Made by a program: the position numbers and the translations under genes. Shown here piece after piece: positions 7,751 through 19,842 of a DNA stretch of 64,000 nt. Location of the stretch: the NCBI RefSeq assembly GCF_000801105.2, contig NC_079515.1:9796001-9860000 (forward strand), in the 5' to 3' direction. The DNA comes from Raphanus sativus. Taxonomy: Eukaryota; Streptophyta; Magnoliopsida; Brassicales; Brassicaceae. The notes under the pieces were generated by a model. The model was not told the DNA's origin, made no database searches, and was given only the letters and a program-made list of their open reading frames with translations. Position 1 is the stretch's first letter. The number at the start of each line of letters is the position of its first letter.

Positions 7751-10578
7751 TTAGGCAACTGATGAATCTTCCAGACATTTAGGGCAGTTGCAGGTGAAAC
7801 CGTAATCTGCAAGTAATGCTTGTCTCTCTTTGTACGGAAGCTCCTCGTCTATATATGAAATTGTCACCTGATTTCATATGAAAACAAAATTACCTACTGT
7901 TTTTACAAAACCATTCCATTACAATGGTAAGAGAGAAGACAAGATGTTGTACCTCTTCGTTCTTGCTGATGCGTCTTAATGCAATAATAACTGCTTGTCC
8001 GTCTCTGTCCTGCAAAACCAAACCACAAGTAAAAACAGATCCGCATGGAAGAATCTGACTTCAGTACAAAACTGTAGATAGAACTCTTAAGAGAGAATAG
8101 AGACAAGAGGACAACAATGCAAGAAAGTTACCTCTTCTCTTTTGAAGGCTTTTGCATTGGGGCAACATGAATGGTTCATACAGCTCTGCAGAGGGAAGAA
8201 GGCCGTTCCTGACACAAATACGGACGATGTAATGATGTCAGACCGCGGTTACAAGTTACATAACTCCTCTTTTTTTTAGTTCAGATCATTTCTAACCTTG
8301 GCAACAGTCTGAATACTCATCACCAAGAGCATCTAGAAAGGGTCTTGTGATTTCCTCAGCTTCGTCCTTTTCAGCGTCTGGAAGATCATCTATATACAAG
8401 AAATAGTCCTCTACTGGTGATGCTACCACCAAGTCTCTGCCAAAGATTGGTAATCATCTCTGAGTTATATATACTCTACTGTAAGAACATAGAAAGAGGA
8501 AGTTGGTGACTCTTACAGGTTATTAAGCTCAAACATGCCGATGATGTTCCCATATATTTCAAGCGAGAATACTTTCTGGCGTCAAGGAATGACTCTCTCT
8601 GTAAGTAAATTATAATACAAAGGAAACAATGGCATAGATTATATATCAAACTGATGAAGGCGGATACGTGGTTCACATTCTTTGTCAAATATGGCTGTCT
8701 TCAGAAGCTCCAAAGACTGTGGAGATAAATAGAATATTAATTCAGTTAGCAAAACAGTAGCTAATGGAACTGATATTGTGATCTCTACATACAACATGGC
8801 AAGCAAACTAATCCTTTTAAAACAATATATACATTGAGAACAGATGAAACCCATACCGTGGATGCAAGATCCTTTATCTGCATTCTGAAGGCACCTTCAT
8901 CTGACGGATCAACATCATCTGGCAATGCGATACAGTCCCACCACCTACCAAAGAATTAGAATTGTACATAAATTATATTCGGTGTAATAGACATATCACA
9001 AGAGGAGTCTGTTCTTCTATCAACATGAGTTACCCTTATGTGATTTTGATCACACTCAGAAACATAGTAAAAGCAAGCAATTTCCGTTCATTAAGCGTCA
9101 AGACTATCAAATGGCAACATTAGCCTATGTGTATACCTTCTTTTGTATCCAACAGATACTGGTTTCCATGCCTCCAAGAGTAGTGATTGCTTTGAAACAC
9201 TCTGCTTCGCTTGTTTGTTCACATGTTCTGCCTTAAGTTTCCTGTACCTCAGAATGGTAAAGGCAATCGCCTAGCCATGATAATCCATTGTCCAGAACTT
9301 GTTAGTTTCTTTTTCTTTTTTAAATACTATAGAAAAGAAAAGGTCACAAACTCTATAATAAGCACAATATCCAAGATAGTCTAGAGGCAGACATAACAAC
9401 TGATATATTATATTATATATCTATATACCTTTGCAGCCAGGAGAAAGATATCATTTGTCTCTGAAAATTAAGAAACGAAATAAAGAGAGTCAAGTTCAAG
9501 GAAGAGACTATCTAGAACCAGCACAGAATTGATAATATACCATTAGAATGTTTAATAAACTCTCCAAGAGCCTCTCTGGATACTGATTTAGACCTCTCAC
9601 CAGTGCAGAGTAAAGAATGAGAACTTTCCCAATCTGCCTCTGCGCATGATCCACTATGTCGGTATCCAAACGAACACATTAGTAAACAGCAGACATAATC
9701 TAACACATGTGGAAAACTTTACAAAAGTTGAAAGACATGATCAAACCTGCAGTAAAAAGCCTCCTGACATCCTCCGGGACACGAAAGAGGAGAAGGCAAA
9801 GGGTAGTTATCAGTATGGGGCAGTGCCATTTCACCGTTCATCAGAGAACTAACGACTCCTTGTGGAATAGAACTATGATTTGAACTGCTGCTTGCATTTC
9901 CATTGTACTTGAGGCATTCATCTTCCTCGCTTTCAGATGAATCATCAGCACCACCACAACAACCAGAGAGACCCATGTTCTTGAAATAGAGCTTCCTCCC
10001 GATCTGTTTCTCTATTGATCCGATGAACCGGAAACAAAAACTGCAAACCAAACAGTCCACCTGGGGTGGAGGAAAGTGATTAAGAAAAGTGAAGGAGACA
10101 AGTTTGAGAAAAGGACAAGTTGAAGTCACCTTGTTTGATGAGTGTTGGATACCGACGAGAATCTGATCTTTCAGAATGAGTTCATCTTCTTGAAACTCTG
10201 TATTTGCATAGACACCTATACTACCCAAAGGAAGAAGACAGAGTCTGTTACTTTTGAGCGAAAACAGAGAGAGATTTTGAGAATCAGGAGAAAGACCTTT
10301 TCCGAAGGTGCCGTTGTGTTTCACTTGGATGCCATTGCATCTTCTACTGCTTATTAGCTGATTGAAATACTCCTGGTACATAGAATAATAGGGCACAAAA
10401 CACACATATAGAGATATCAGATTCGAGCTCAGTCGCTATTAAGCTTGGTCTTGAGAAAAAAGAAAAGAAAAGAAGATCTTGGTGGAGATTTTGCCTGGAG
10501 TTGGAGAGTTGGAAGCGGAGCAAGAAGACTGGCGACTTCAGCGGCGGTTTTGTCGTTCATATCGCCAAGAGAAGCCAT
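7751..10578 (-). CDS. ATXR2: ATXR2 histone-lysine methyltransferase (SET + MYND), 473 aa
   Basis: Trithorax-related nuclear SET-domain protein; Arabidopsis ATXR2 acts on histone H3 K36. Fourteen exons on the minus strand: 10495-10578, 10297-10372, 10130-10215, 9747-10060, 9541-9653, 9429-9460, 9137-9270, 8857-8944, 8668-8716, 8517-8571, 8297-8436, 8132-8208, 7953-8009, 7751-7867. All phases join, giving 473 residues, the remembered Arabidopsis length. Motifs in order: SET-N (KHNGTFGKGVYA, about residues 37-50); an MYND-like cysteine cluster (CLVCSFCFRFIG ... CPGGCQEAFYC ... SLLC); SET-C NHSCCPNAKAF (about 399); SYIDEELPYKERQALL, then post-SET CNCPKC. The ATG at 10576-10578 gives MASLGDMND. 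The first intron uses a GC donor (10494-10493), the only non-GT donor here. No lesion was seen. Confidence 0.95.
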
Positions 10579-11440
10579 TTGGAAGCAAGTGACGGAGATT
10601 ATCTCAGACGACGCTTTGCTTTGTTTTGTTACAGTTTGGGGCTTTACTTCCCGACTCGACGGCGCGTCTGATGTAGTAATCCAAAAACTAGGACTGTCAA
10701 ATAGCTAGTCTAGAGTCCATTTGGGCATGACCAATTGGACCATTTCAGTTTTAGATATTAGTGGGTGGTCTATACTGGGCAATGGTCCACAAAAAGCCCA
10801 AGACCAGTAAAGACCAAACACCCAAAAAAATTTTTAAGTAAAGCCCAAGATTTCTTGGATAAGCCCATGGACACCCAAGAAAATTTTTAAGTAAATTTTT
10901 TAAGTAAAGCCCAAGATCTACTAAAGATCAATACACATAATGATCAAGAGAGTTTAAAACAATGTGTAAAATGGGAAACAATGAGTTTAATGAGTAGAAA
11001 AGTTAGCACAAATAGATAGCACAAGACTTTGAACAAAAAAAAAAATAGATAGCACAAGACATCTTCATTACTTTGCGAGAGACGAAAGTGATGCCAAACA
11101 GCTTCACAGAAACTTGATCATCCTGCATTACAAACAAGACATCAAGTCATATAACAAGACATCAAACACTTATACACATATTCAAGATAAACACTTGTAC
11201 ACAGACACATAATATCATGCAAAACTCAAGATAAAAACATTTCCTTTACATTGCATCAATGAAGCTATATCATCCTAGACTCAGCTACATAGATTCAAAC
11301 ATATCATCCTATATAGTGCATCAACGAAGCTACCTACTTGTACACAGACACTTAATATCATGCAAAACTCAAGAGCAGCGATCTAAAAATGTATTCCTTT
11401 CTGAAGATCTATAAACGGTTTATGATACATACCTCTTTCT
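10579..11440. other. ATXR2 upstream region with short direct repeats
   Basis: No gene seen. AAATTTTTAAGTAAAGCCCAAGAT-like units repeat around 10830-10920, ATAGATAGCACAAGAC occurs twice (about 11013 and 11045), and CTTGTACACAGACAC plus the following 25 bases repeat at 11194 and 11337 (offset 143), each followed or preceded by GCATCAAYGAAGCTA. Probably decayed mobile-element flank. Confidence 0.5.
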
Positions 11441-11449
11441 CTTACTAAG

Positions 11450-12504
11450 AGCTAAGCTCAACCTCATCACCTATCTCTTGAAATCCACGGAACCAGTTTC
11501 TTGCGCAGATAAGAGCTTGAACGTTTGTAGGTAGGAGACATCTTCATTACTTGTTGAGGACTCTGTTGCTGATGCTAAAGGATGATTCCGACGCCACCGT
11601 TGTGAGAGGGATGCTCAGCACTTCACAGGCCATTGAAGACAGCTCTTTGAAGCGGCCTGCATTATCTTTCCAGTATGATATAGCATCCAAACTTAGAAAG
11701 CTTTCCATATCAACAACGGGCTAATGGTGATTTCCCACTACCACCAGTCTTTTGAGAGAGTAAACATAAAAGCTCTGTAAACAACAACAAACCAACAATC
11801 AGATTCTATCAAGAGTAAACATCTTCCTACGTTAATAAACAGCAACAAACCAACGAGTCTACAAGTCTTAAGTTGCAAGCATGTCTACGAGTCATACATT
11901 GGAAGTAATATACTTAAGAGGTCAAGAAACTTACATCATATCCTGAAGGGATGTTGTGTCGAGGAGCATGTGAAGTAGATGCTCTAGTGGCGCTTGTGTC
12001 TTTCTTATATTCTCCAAAAAGCTTGACCAGCGTGCCACGTATATACACCAAGTTCCATTTGCAAGTGTCTGGATCTAAAATATTGTAACAATACTCTAGA
12101 AAAGCAAACTTCAGCCGAGGATCAAGAACTGCCGCAATTGGTAATATGTCACTGAGCTCTTCCCAGTATTTGTTAAATTTTTCTTTCATAGCTTCCACCA
12201 TTTCACAGACGACTCGATCCTCTGAATCTTCATGACGTCTCAACCAACACTTAATCGACCACACTTGCATGAAGTATACGTTTGCTGTCGGGTAAGATGA
12301 ACCATAAATGAATTTTGTGACTTCAGCAAATGGTTTCAGTAGCTTGTAGATCCGTTCTGATCTGTCCCACTCTAGCTCAGATGGAAAGCTCTTGTAGGTT
12401 CTATCAACTTCTCTAAGATTTCTCAAAGCGTCCTTAAAAACAATAGCCATTGATAAAACAAGTGTGTGAAGTTTCAGCGTGTAGTCACATCTGAAACCAG
12501 ACAC
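11450..12504 (-). pseudogene. hAT transposase remnant (RICESLEEPER/ZBED type)
   Basis: Minus-strand open segment 12504-11914 (196 codons) matches the RNase-H-like core of plant hAT transposases, with FPSELEWDRSERIYKLLKPF, TANVYFMQVW and ILPIAAVLDPRLKF. Past a donor-like GTAAGT at about 11934, the C-terminal dimerisation region follows at about 11705-11455 (DAISYWKD ... PLTTVASESSFSI ... NVQALICARNWF). The join contains a stop and a frame change. The N-terminal BED zinc finger and the terminal repeats were not found. It is a dead, 5'-truncated element lying between ATXR2 and PEX22, where Arabidopsis has a run of SKP1-like genes. Confidence 0.8.
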
Positions 12505-12509
12505 GTTTA

Positions 12510-13263
12510 GGTCATTTCAGCTGGAAGTCCAACTGTTTTAATACAGTTTTGATAATAAAAAAACCAACAAATACATATTTTAATTATGAAAAGCATTTCC
12601 ATAAAAAAAATTGAATATCAAATAAGTTAACAGTGTCATTTTTTCACCAATCTTAAAATAAAATATGGACGATCAATTAATTAAAAAATGCACAATATTT
12701 ACTTAAACAAATATTAGTCAGTAACTTATGTAGAATTGAAATTAGTATACATAAACTCCTTTGCCCAAAAAAGTATATATAAACTCCTTTTTCCTTTACA
12801 CCAAATGGAATAAAACTCGTTTCCCTTCTTGACTAAAAGATAGTCATTTTCACAGTTACTAAGATTACAACACCACCTTGGGTTTATCAGTCATTTTGAC
12901 CAATATTGATCCAAAACTGCAAACTTCGAATTTATGGAGGTTTACAACAAGATCTTCCTCATTGACAAGTAAACCGGATAATTTAAAGCTTGCCGGAGTC
13001 CCCAGAGTAAAAAGAGACGCAGACAAGTACAAGTGACTTTTCTGCTAAGTTGATATTACAAATACATCCACAAGGAACTCTCCCAGCGTATTCTAAATAT
13101 CAAACTTCTTTTAAATTTCGGGACAAATACAAAAAAAAAGAGTAACTTTTCAACTTCAGTCTAAGAAAGACTTAGACGAGACAATTTATGCATCTAGTGC
13201 GTGCTTCTGTTAGGAAAGTGAGTCTCTGTTTTGTTGCGTATCTTTCACCTCCTTGTCTTGGCA
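12510..13263. other. AT-rich intergenic, PEX22 3' region
   Basis: No gene seen. The right end is the likely 3' UTR of the minus-strand PEX22 gene. Confidence 0.5.
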
Positions 13264-15179
13264 TTAAGCACTTCCAAAGAACTGTTCTATTGACTGTGAG
13301 CAGAAAACGTTGGGAGCCGTTCGTTCTGGTTTCGTCTCAGAGACGTGAAGCTGATATTTTATGAACCTCTGCAATTACGACATAACAGAGACAAAAAAAA
13401 CAATTTTACTAATATGCGTATAAAAATGTAAAAATCAAATAAACAAGGAATGGACTTTACAGCTAGTTGTGTGCTGATTTCTGGGTTTGTGTCGATATGC
13501 CAATCAGGTTCTAGTTGTCTAACAAACGAAGTTCTTCCCATCTCTGTACTACAAAATAGGACCTGCAATAATTTGTTCATGTCACAAATACTGGAAGTCT
13601 TTATCTTGCTGCAAATCTTTCTGAGAATCATAAGTTTGAATGAGAGTACCTTATCTTTGACCAAACCACCAGATGTGAAAACGCCTGCAGTCTCTAAAGC
13701 CTGTAGAACTTTGGCCTGCATATTAGTGCTCAAAATGTGAATCTCAGAACCACTGTTAATAAACATGCTTGCTTAGCCAGCCACAGAAACAGAATATATG
13801 CAGGAATGCACACACATCTCCGGAATTTAGATTTGCCAATGAACTTGGCCTCTTCATCTAACAATGTAAATACATGTGCTTAACAACTCTTCTTATCAGA
13901 CATTATCCAGTTTTTTAACTCTACTAGAAAAAATAACCACGTTATGACCCCACACTGCCCAGGTTTTTAAGCTCATCATGGTTAATGATTGACAACAAAC
14001 ATGAATGATAATTGAGAAGGAACATTAAATATAGAAAAGAAGTTGTTACTCACTTCGCTTTCGTCGTCAACAACTCTTTCCATGAGATACAAATCAGAAT
14101 ACTTTGTAATCTCTAGAAGAACTTCCAGGACAGATGACCTCACTGTTGCTTGTTTCTACATTAAAAAATGCTCTAGTCAGGTACATACAGACGCATAAAA
14201 TTCAAAGAAATTTACATGAATATCAAAAGGAAATATCACTACTTGGAGCTCTTCTGGACTTGATTCCTCAAGAATGACTCCAAGAAGACGGCATGTTACC
14301 TACAAATGCATATTAGACAAGAGTGTGAAGCTCAATACAATAACCAGGCTCTGACCAAGTGCTTCCATTTATGATTGTCGATGATTTAATATGATCAAAG
14401 AAAAAAACATAAGAAGAGCTCAAACCATAAAACATGAAATCCACAACATAATCAAATAATGAGATACAATTTACCTTCCTGCCTTCACTAAGCTTCTGCC
14501 TAACGATCTGCCCCAGTGTAGGCTACAAAAAAAAAAAAAAGGAAGTCCATTTATAACAATATAAACTCAATACTGGCGTAAATGAAAACAAAAAAAAAAG
14601 AATGTTACTTTGACAGGCTGAAAGAAGTGATCAACGACATCTTGCACTGCGTTATCCTCATCAGCTGGGTTCGAAGGTAGATTAGAGTGAGAGGTTTCAG
14701 GTGGCTGCATCCTGGGTTTTGGCTGCCTTCTTTGAGGTTCCCCTGTTGTTCTCAACGCCCTCCATGTGAATATCACAGCTATTGCAAGCCCAGCGATTGC
14801 ACCAACAGATCTTGAATCCTAATTACAAAACCCAGTAATAGCTAACACGAATCAAAACTACATAACACTAAGCAAAGGAGTTCTAAATAAAGTTTAGATT
14901 TTTTCTTTCTTTCTCAAGTCGTTAAGTAACAGCTAGTTTTGAGCTGAATCAATTCAATTTCACTAATAGTCTCGGGTTTCAGATTAAACCGGCCCGAGCA
15001 GGAACTCGAACCGGAGTTAGATTCCAGATCCGATTGCAGAGAGAAAGAGATAGAAAAAGAACCAGATTGCGAAGAGATGTAGACAAGAGGCTAGACATCT
15101 TGAAAGTGACGTAAGCGCTTAATCGTTTGATTAATCGAACGATCTCTTCCGTAGGCGACGAAGAAGACGATTCCGACAT
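13264..15179 (-). CDS. PEX22: PEX22 peroxisomal membrane protein (268 aa)
   Basis: Membrane anchor that tethers the ubiquitin-conjugating enzyme PEX4 to the peroxisome so the import receptor PEX5 can be recycled. Eight exons on the minus strand: 15063-15179, 14609-14818, 14475-14522, 14243-14299, 14054-14155, 13650-13715, 13461-13562, 13264-13368. Every exon is a whole number of codons. A hydrophobic segment, GAIAGLAIAVIFTW (about residues 45-58), is the single membrane span. The soluble PEX4-binding domain follows (PTLGQIVRQKLSEGRKVTC ... DLYLMERVVDDESE ... RQLEPDWHIDTNPE). The chosen ATG gives MSESSSSSPTEEIV, which aligns with Arabidopsis; an in-frame ATG at 15221 would add 14 residues and is less likely. 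No lesion was seen. Confidence 0.95.
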
Positions 15180-15221
15180 AGTTTCCCCGCTTTTCCCACT
15201 TCCAAACCAAACCAAATCCAA

Positions 15222-16766
15222 AATCGTCGTCGTTGTCAGAACGAGAAATCGAACAAACAGATTATTTTAAAGCATTTTAAGCTTTCGGTAGAAAATCGAG
15301 AGAAGGAAGGGCACAATTCTCGAGACGGTGACTTAAGACGGAGAAAGAGACAACGATGAACTGTACTTTTCCCGTAGAACTAACAATCTTGGGGATAGTC
15401 CCCCCCAATCAAAACGACACGTGTCTATTCTCATGCGTGGCAATAGATAAGCGTGTGAGACCACGATTTATACCCTGGGATGCGGAAGATGGGATCTTCG
15501 GCGATCCTAGAAGGAATGAAAACGATGAGTTTTGTGTTTGTTTTGTCGTCTGAGGAAGTTATTTTACATGAATAATAGCTTGTTCGGGTTTCAAATTTTC
15601 GGATTCATTTGTTTCGGTCCTATTCAAATATTATAAAATTTCAGGTTAGATTAGGTTCGAGTTTAGTTCGATCCAGATTTTAGTTACATGTCCAAAATCC
15701 GATTGAATCTAAAACAGTTTATACTATTTCTAAATATTAGTTTATACTTAATTAAATTCAATATATTTATTTATCTGGTTTCCTAAAACCATATTTTTTT
15801 CTTTCAAATAAATTTTGGGAAATTAGTCTGACAAACCAAAACCTTATATGAATGAAAATCATACATAATAAAATATAATCATATTTAAATTTAACAACTA
15901 CCAACTCTATAAATCTAGAAAACACTAATTAATTACACTTCAAAAACAAACTTAATCATAATTGAATTTCAAATGCAATTCTCAGAATATAAAACATTAA
16001 TATTAACCAAATACCAAAAATATATATTGGAGTAAATATTTAAGTTAATTATTCATGTAATATATAAGTATTTTAGATGTACAACAATATCTTATATCTT
16101 AGTATATTTTGGATATATATTAGGAATTGACATCATATTTTGTATAAGTTCTTTTTTAAGATTTTGAATGTTTTGCATTCTATCAGATATTCATTTAGAT
16201 ACCGGTTTAGTTCGACCTATAATCCGAAATACCGTAAAATAAGACATATTCAATATTTATATCAAACTCGGATCAGTTCATATTCATTTTTGTCGAATGG
16301 ATTCGGTTCGAATTTTCGCGCTCGGTTTATTTGCCTATGCCATACCATAGACAGTACAACTAAAATCCCAATTGTGAGAAAATTTAGGAAACAAGGTTTT
16401 TTATTTCAATTTGGTTTCCTTTGCTACTTGAGCTATCACTGCGTATCTATACGTGAAAAGGACACAGAGAGATGAATATGCAGTACAAAGCTACATGAAA
16501 AAAATGTTGAAATAAAAACTTAAAGGAAAGAAATAAAAACGATATCTTTGTTGAAAAGTACAGCTATTTAAATCATTATACTTAACATGATAAACTGCAA
16601 TAACAGTCTGCTAAACAAAAATAGATGATATTTGGTTCTCTTTCATAAATAAATTTGAATTATACTTTTGAAAATTTAATTTTTTCACATTAATATATCG
16701 ATCGATTGATAAATTTTTCTGTAAACGCACACAGTTCAAAAACAGAGAAAACGTGTGTGGTAACGG
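15222..16766. other. Intergenic region with TTCGG-rich repeat-like DNA
   Basis: No gene seen. The segment 15575-15700 and its rough inverse at 16190-16340 are rich in TTCGG, GGTTCG and GGTTTAG words around an AT-rich core. This suggests a decayed transposable element, but no clear terminal repeat or target duplication was found. Confidence 0.4.
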
Positions 16767-17623
16767 CTAAACATATAAAGATGCCAAAGAAGATGCATCT
16801 GATAGAGTTTCTTGCACTGGTCCATTATCTTGGAGAGAAGAAGTATGGCCATTTAATAGCATCTCTTTCTCAAGGTGAAAGCAATAGCTCTCGAAAGCTC
16901 TAAAACTCACTGTAACTCTGAAGTCAAGGAGGAACAGAAGTTCCAACTCCATTCGGTTCAAGTCTGCATTGCTCACACCTCCCACCCGTGCATAGAATTC
17001 GTTGTTGTAGTGCCTGTATATGTAGGAATCTCAAAAATTCAAAATCAAGAGACTGTAAAATTGGTTATACAACAAGAAACTTGATATAATTGGTTATAAA
17101 GCCAAACTCATTTTATATTGGTTAATCATAAAAGGTATTTTCAGTTTTCAAAAAATCAATTAACAATCACAACTATATATAGTTTTATAATCAGTCTAGT
17201 TAATTCATAATATATGAGAAAATAAAGAAAGGCTTACACGTCGTCTAGCATCTTGGAAGCAATCATGACACAAGTGACAAGAAGTCTATGAACATTCAAG
17301 GAGAGAACCAGAGAACCAGGATGCTTATGAGCCAACCGGTCTATGTACGCATACCCGACCACGAAACACGACGGGCTACATTTTGTGTACTTATATATCC
17401 TCTCAAGGTACTTGCCTATACTTATGCTAGGCGCTCTTACGCCGTGAAACGCCTCCAAACTCTTCCCGAATCCCTTAGTTTGCTTAGCTAACCACTCATT
17501 CCGAGCGACTAGCTTCTCCATCACGTGGGAGATTATAGTCAGCACCCTTGGAGTGGCGGCCTCCGTTGGTAGATCTTGTCCCACGACCAGGTCCGGTTCA
17601 TCGTCCCCGGTTGAGGCTAGCAT
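16767..17623 (-). CDS. CYCP2;1: P-type cyclin CYCP2;1 (210 aa)
   Basis: PHO80-like (P/U-type) cyclin that partners a cyclin-dependent kinase in the nucleus; in Arabidopsis it links meristem and sugar signals to cell-cycle entry. Two exons on the minus strand: 17238-17623 and 16767-17013, joined inside a Val codon (DD-V-HYNNEFYARVGG). The total of 210 residues equals the remembered Arabidopsis CYCP2;1 (At3g21870). The cyclin core spans about residues 50-165: APSISIGKYLERIYKYTKCS, SCFVVGYAYIDRLAHKHPGS, LNVHRLLVTCVMIASK, then ELELLFLLDFRV. The start MLASTGDDEPDLVVG is the first ATG. No lesion was seen. Confidence 0.96.
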
Positions 17624-19842
17624 GGTGGGTTCTCGTTCTCGTTAATGGCCCATGTCGTTCGCTTTTGATGTGTCTTAGCTTGTAATTGGGTGGTGGAGAT
17701 ACGATTAGTTTAAGGAGCTTACGTGTGGATGTTATCATGTCTCGTCTGACTTTTGAGCAGCTTGTGAGATGAATTTGACACGTGTCGTCACTTGGCGAGA
17801 AGATAAGATTCTGATAGTTTGGTACTTACCGAACAAGACAAATCCATCTGACCATGTCTTTTAGCATCTCCAACATCACAGGTGATTGAAAGCAGTGCAG
17901 CAGATTACCAGGAAAGTGGTATGCCTACAAGATTTGTAGTGAGCGATTTTAGCCATGGGAATCGAATCCTGAAGTGTATTCTCTACAAGCAAGGAACGAA
18001 GCTAAGTTGAGTAATAAAGAGAAACTGAAGCGCACGTGAGCGTTTTTCTGTTCTATTTTTTTTTAAATTGTTACAAGATAAGAGTTTTGATCAAAAAAAA
18101 AAAAAAGATTCGACATGCATCTCGCAAATTAAGCAAGAGCTGGCGACAACTATGAGTCTATGACTATGAGTCTATGACCCATTACCATCACCAACGACGA
18201 ATCACTGAGTTTTTTTTATTTTCCCTAAAACAGTTTCTTGTCGGAAAAGTTAGAAAACTTTTTATGTTTGTGTTTACAGTTCTTTTTTTTTCTTATAAGT
18301 GAATAGGGAAAATCAACATGTTGCAGCATGGCCGCATGCCGGGAACATTGGAGAACTGCTCGAAGAATCTTAGAAGTAATGAAAATGAAGAAATAGGGTG
18401 GAAAGACATGGTGAAAACGTGAATTTCTTGCTGCAAACTATGGTTACTTTGAAATGTAGCATGAAGATTTATGGAACGGTAATCTCTTTGACTCTACTAA
18501 TTGAGCAAAATAGAGTTGTCTTATTTCGGTGGTTTCTACTGGAGTAATAAAAAGAGAATGACAATCGTTCTCAACTCACTCTGAAGCGTGGTGCTTTTGG
18601 ATTAATATGAAGATTATCTCATTTGAGATTCATCTATTCCAGAAGCAAATATGAAGTTTTTATATGAAAAATCTTTAGTCATTCATACGCAAAATAGATG
18701 TGTTAGTTTATTTTGGATCTGTACTGGTGTATCCTTTTTCTATACTATTTTGTTGGTTCTCATTATTTAGAACTTTTTGTCTTGAATGATTAATAATACA
18801 ATTCAGCGACAAGAAGAAAGACATGGTGAAAATATAGTAACTTTACTTCCTTTTTAACATGTTTAAAAATAAAATTTCTAGCTATTCTTTTTATAAATAA
18901 AGTAACAATGGTTACAATATTTCTTCATTCTCTGTCTGTCAAACTTTAACTAGTACGAGATCTTTTGGAATGGAAACCAAAAGTAAATCCATACGGACTT
19001 ACCTTTTAGGTCAAAAGTGGATAATATCATAGTAATCAGATAATAAAGAGTTGGACATGGGCTTACACAATCTCAACAATATGATTATTAAAGAAACTGA
19101 TTCTTCCTGGTTTGTAAGTTGTAACAAGAAAATTCGAGTCTTTTGCCTGTAGTTCTTCAGACCAAAGATTGCAGACACAAGTTAAAGTATTCATCTCTGT
19201 CTTATCATAGAATAATTATATTTCCTAAATTTATTAGATTAGTGAGTAAACTTTTGCCTATACACTAATAACGTTTTAGCATTGCATGAAGATGTTCAAA
19301 ATATATGAAAATTTTAGAAGTTATTCTGATATATAGTTAACAAAAATGGTATGTGTGAAAGACAGAAAAAGAAATAAAATGCAAATAAAAAAGACAGTTT
19401 CACCTTTTTGTTGCTAATCCAAACAATGTAAATAGTCTTTTCCAACGTAAATTGACTTCAGGTAACTAAATGCCTTCTATACATTTTTTATCATTAGACC
19501 AATATATAATTCGTTGGTAAAGAAAGTAGTTTCATTTTTTTACCGGAAACCTAAACAATGTAAATAGTTTTTCCTAACAAAAATTGAACATGAGCAACGG
19601 AATACCTATTAGACACTATTTTACCACTAGATTAACAACTTGTTCGTGAAAATAAACCATCGAAAAAAACAGCAAAGAGGCTATTAATTGAAGAGTTGAA
19701 TATAATTTCAGTTGAGTTTGGATTTTGAGTTTGGTGGTCTGATTTAGTATTTCAGACATATTAATTGAAGAGTTGAATATAATTTCAAATTTAAAGAATA
19801 AACCTTCTTTCTTTAGTTTCAGTTGCAGAACAGTTTTTATTT
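17624..19842. other. CYCP2;1 upstream and transposon-rich flank, no gene
   Basis: No coding sequence recognised. A diverged two-copy tandem repeat of about 130 bp lies at 19396-19655 (each copy has AAACAATGTAAATAG and a TTCGTKGRTAA-like end). A 27 bp word beginning TTAATTGAAGAGTTGAATA is repeated at about 19684 and 19761. Confidence 0.5.

Noticed and set aside
11010..11062. Short direct repeats resembling a CRISPR array
   Set aside because: Two copies only, eukaryotic context, no spacers of regular length.
15180..15221. Upstream in-frame ATG for PEX22
   Set aside because: Adds 14 residues not matching the remembered Arabidopsis N-terminus; MSESSS aligns with MAESSS.
15356..15553. 65-codon plus-strand frame starting with ATG
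   Set aside because: Lies in the PEX22 upstream region, with no recognisable domain; likely chance.
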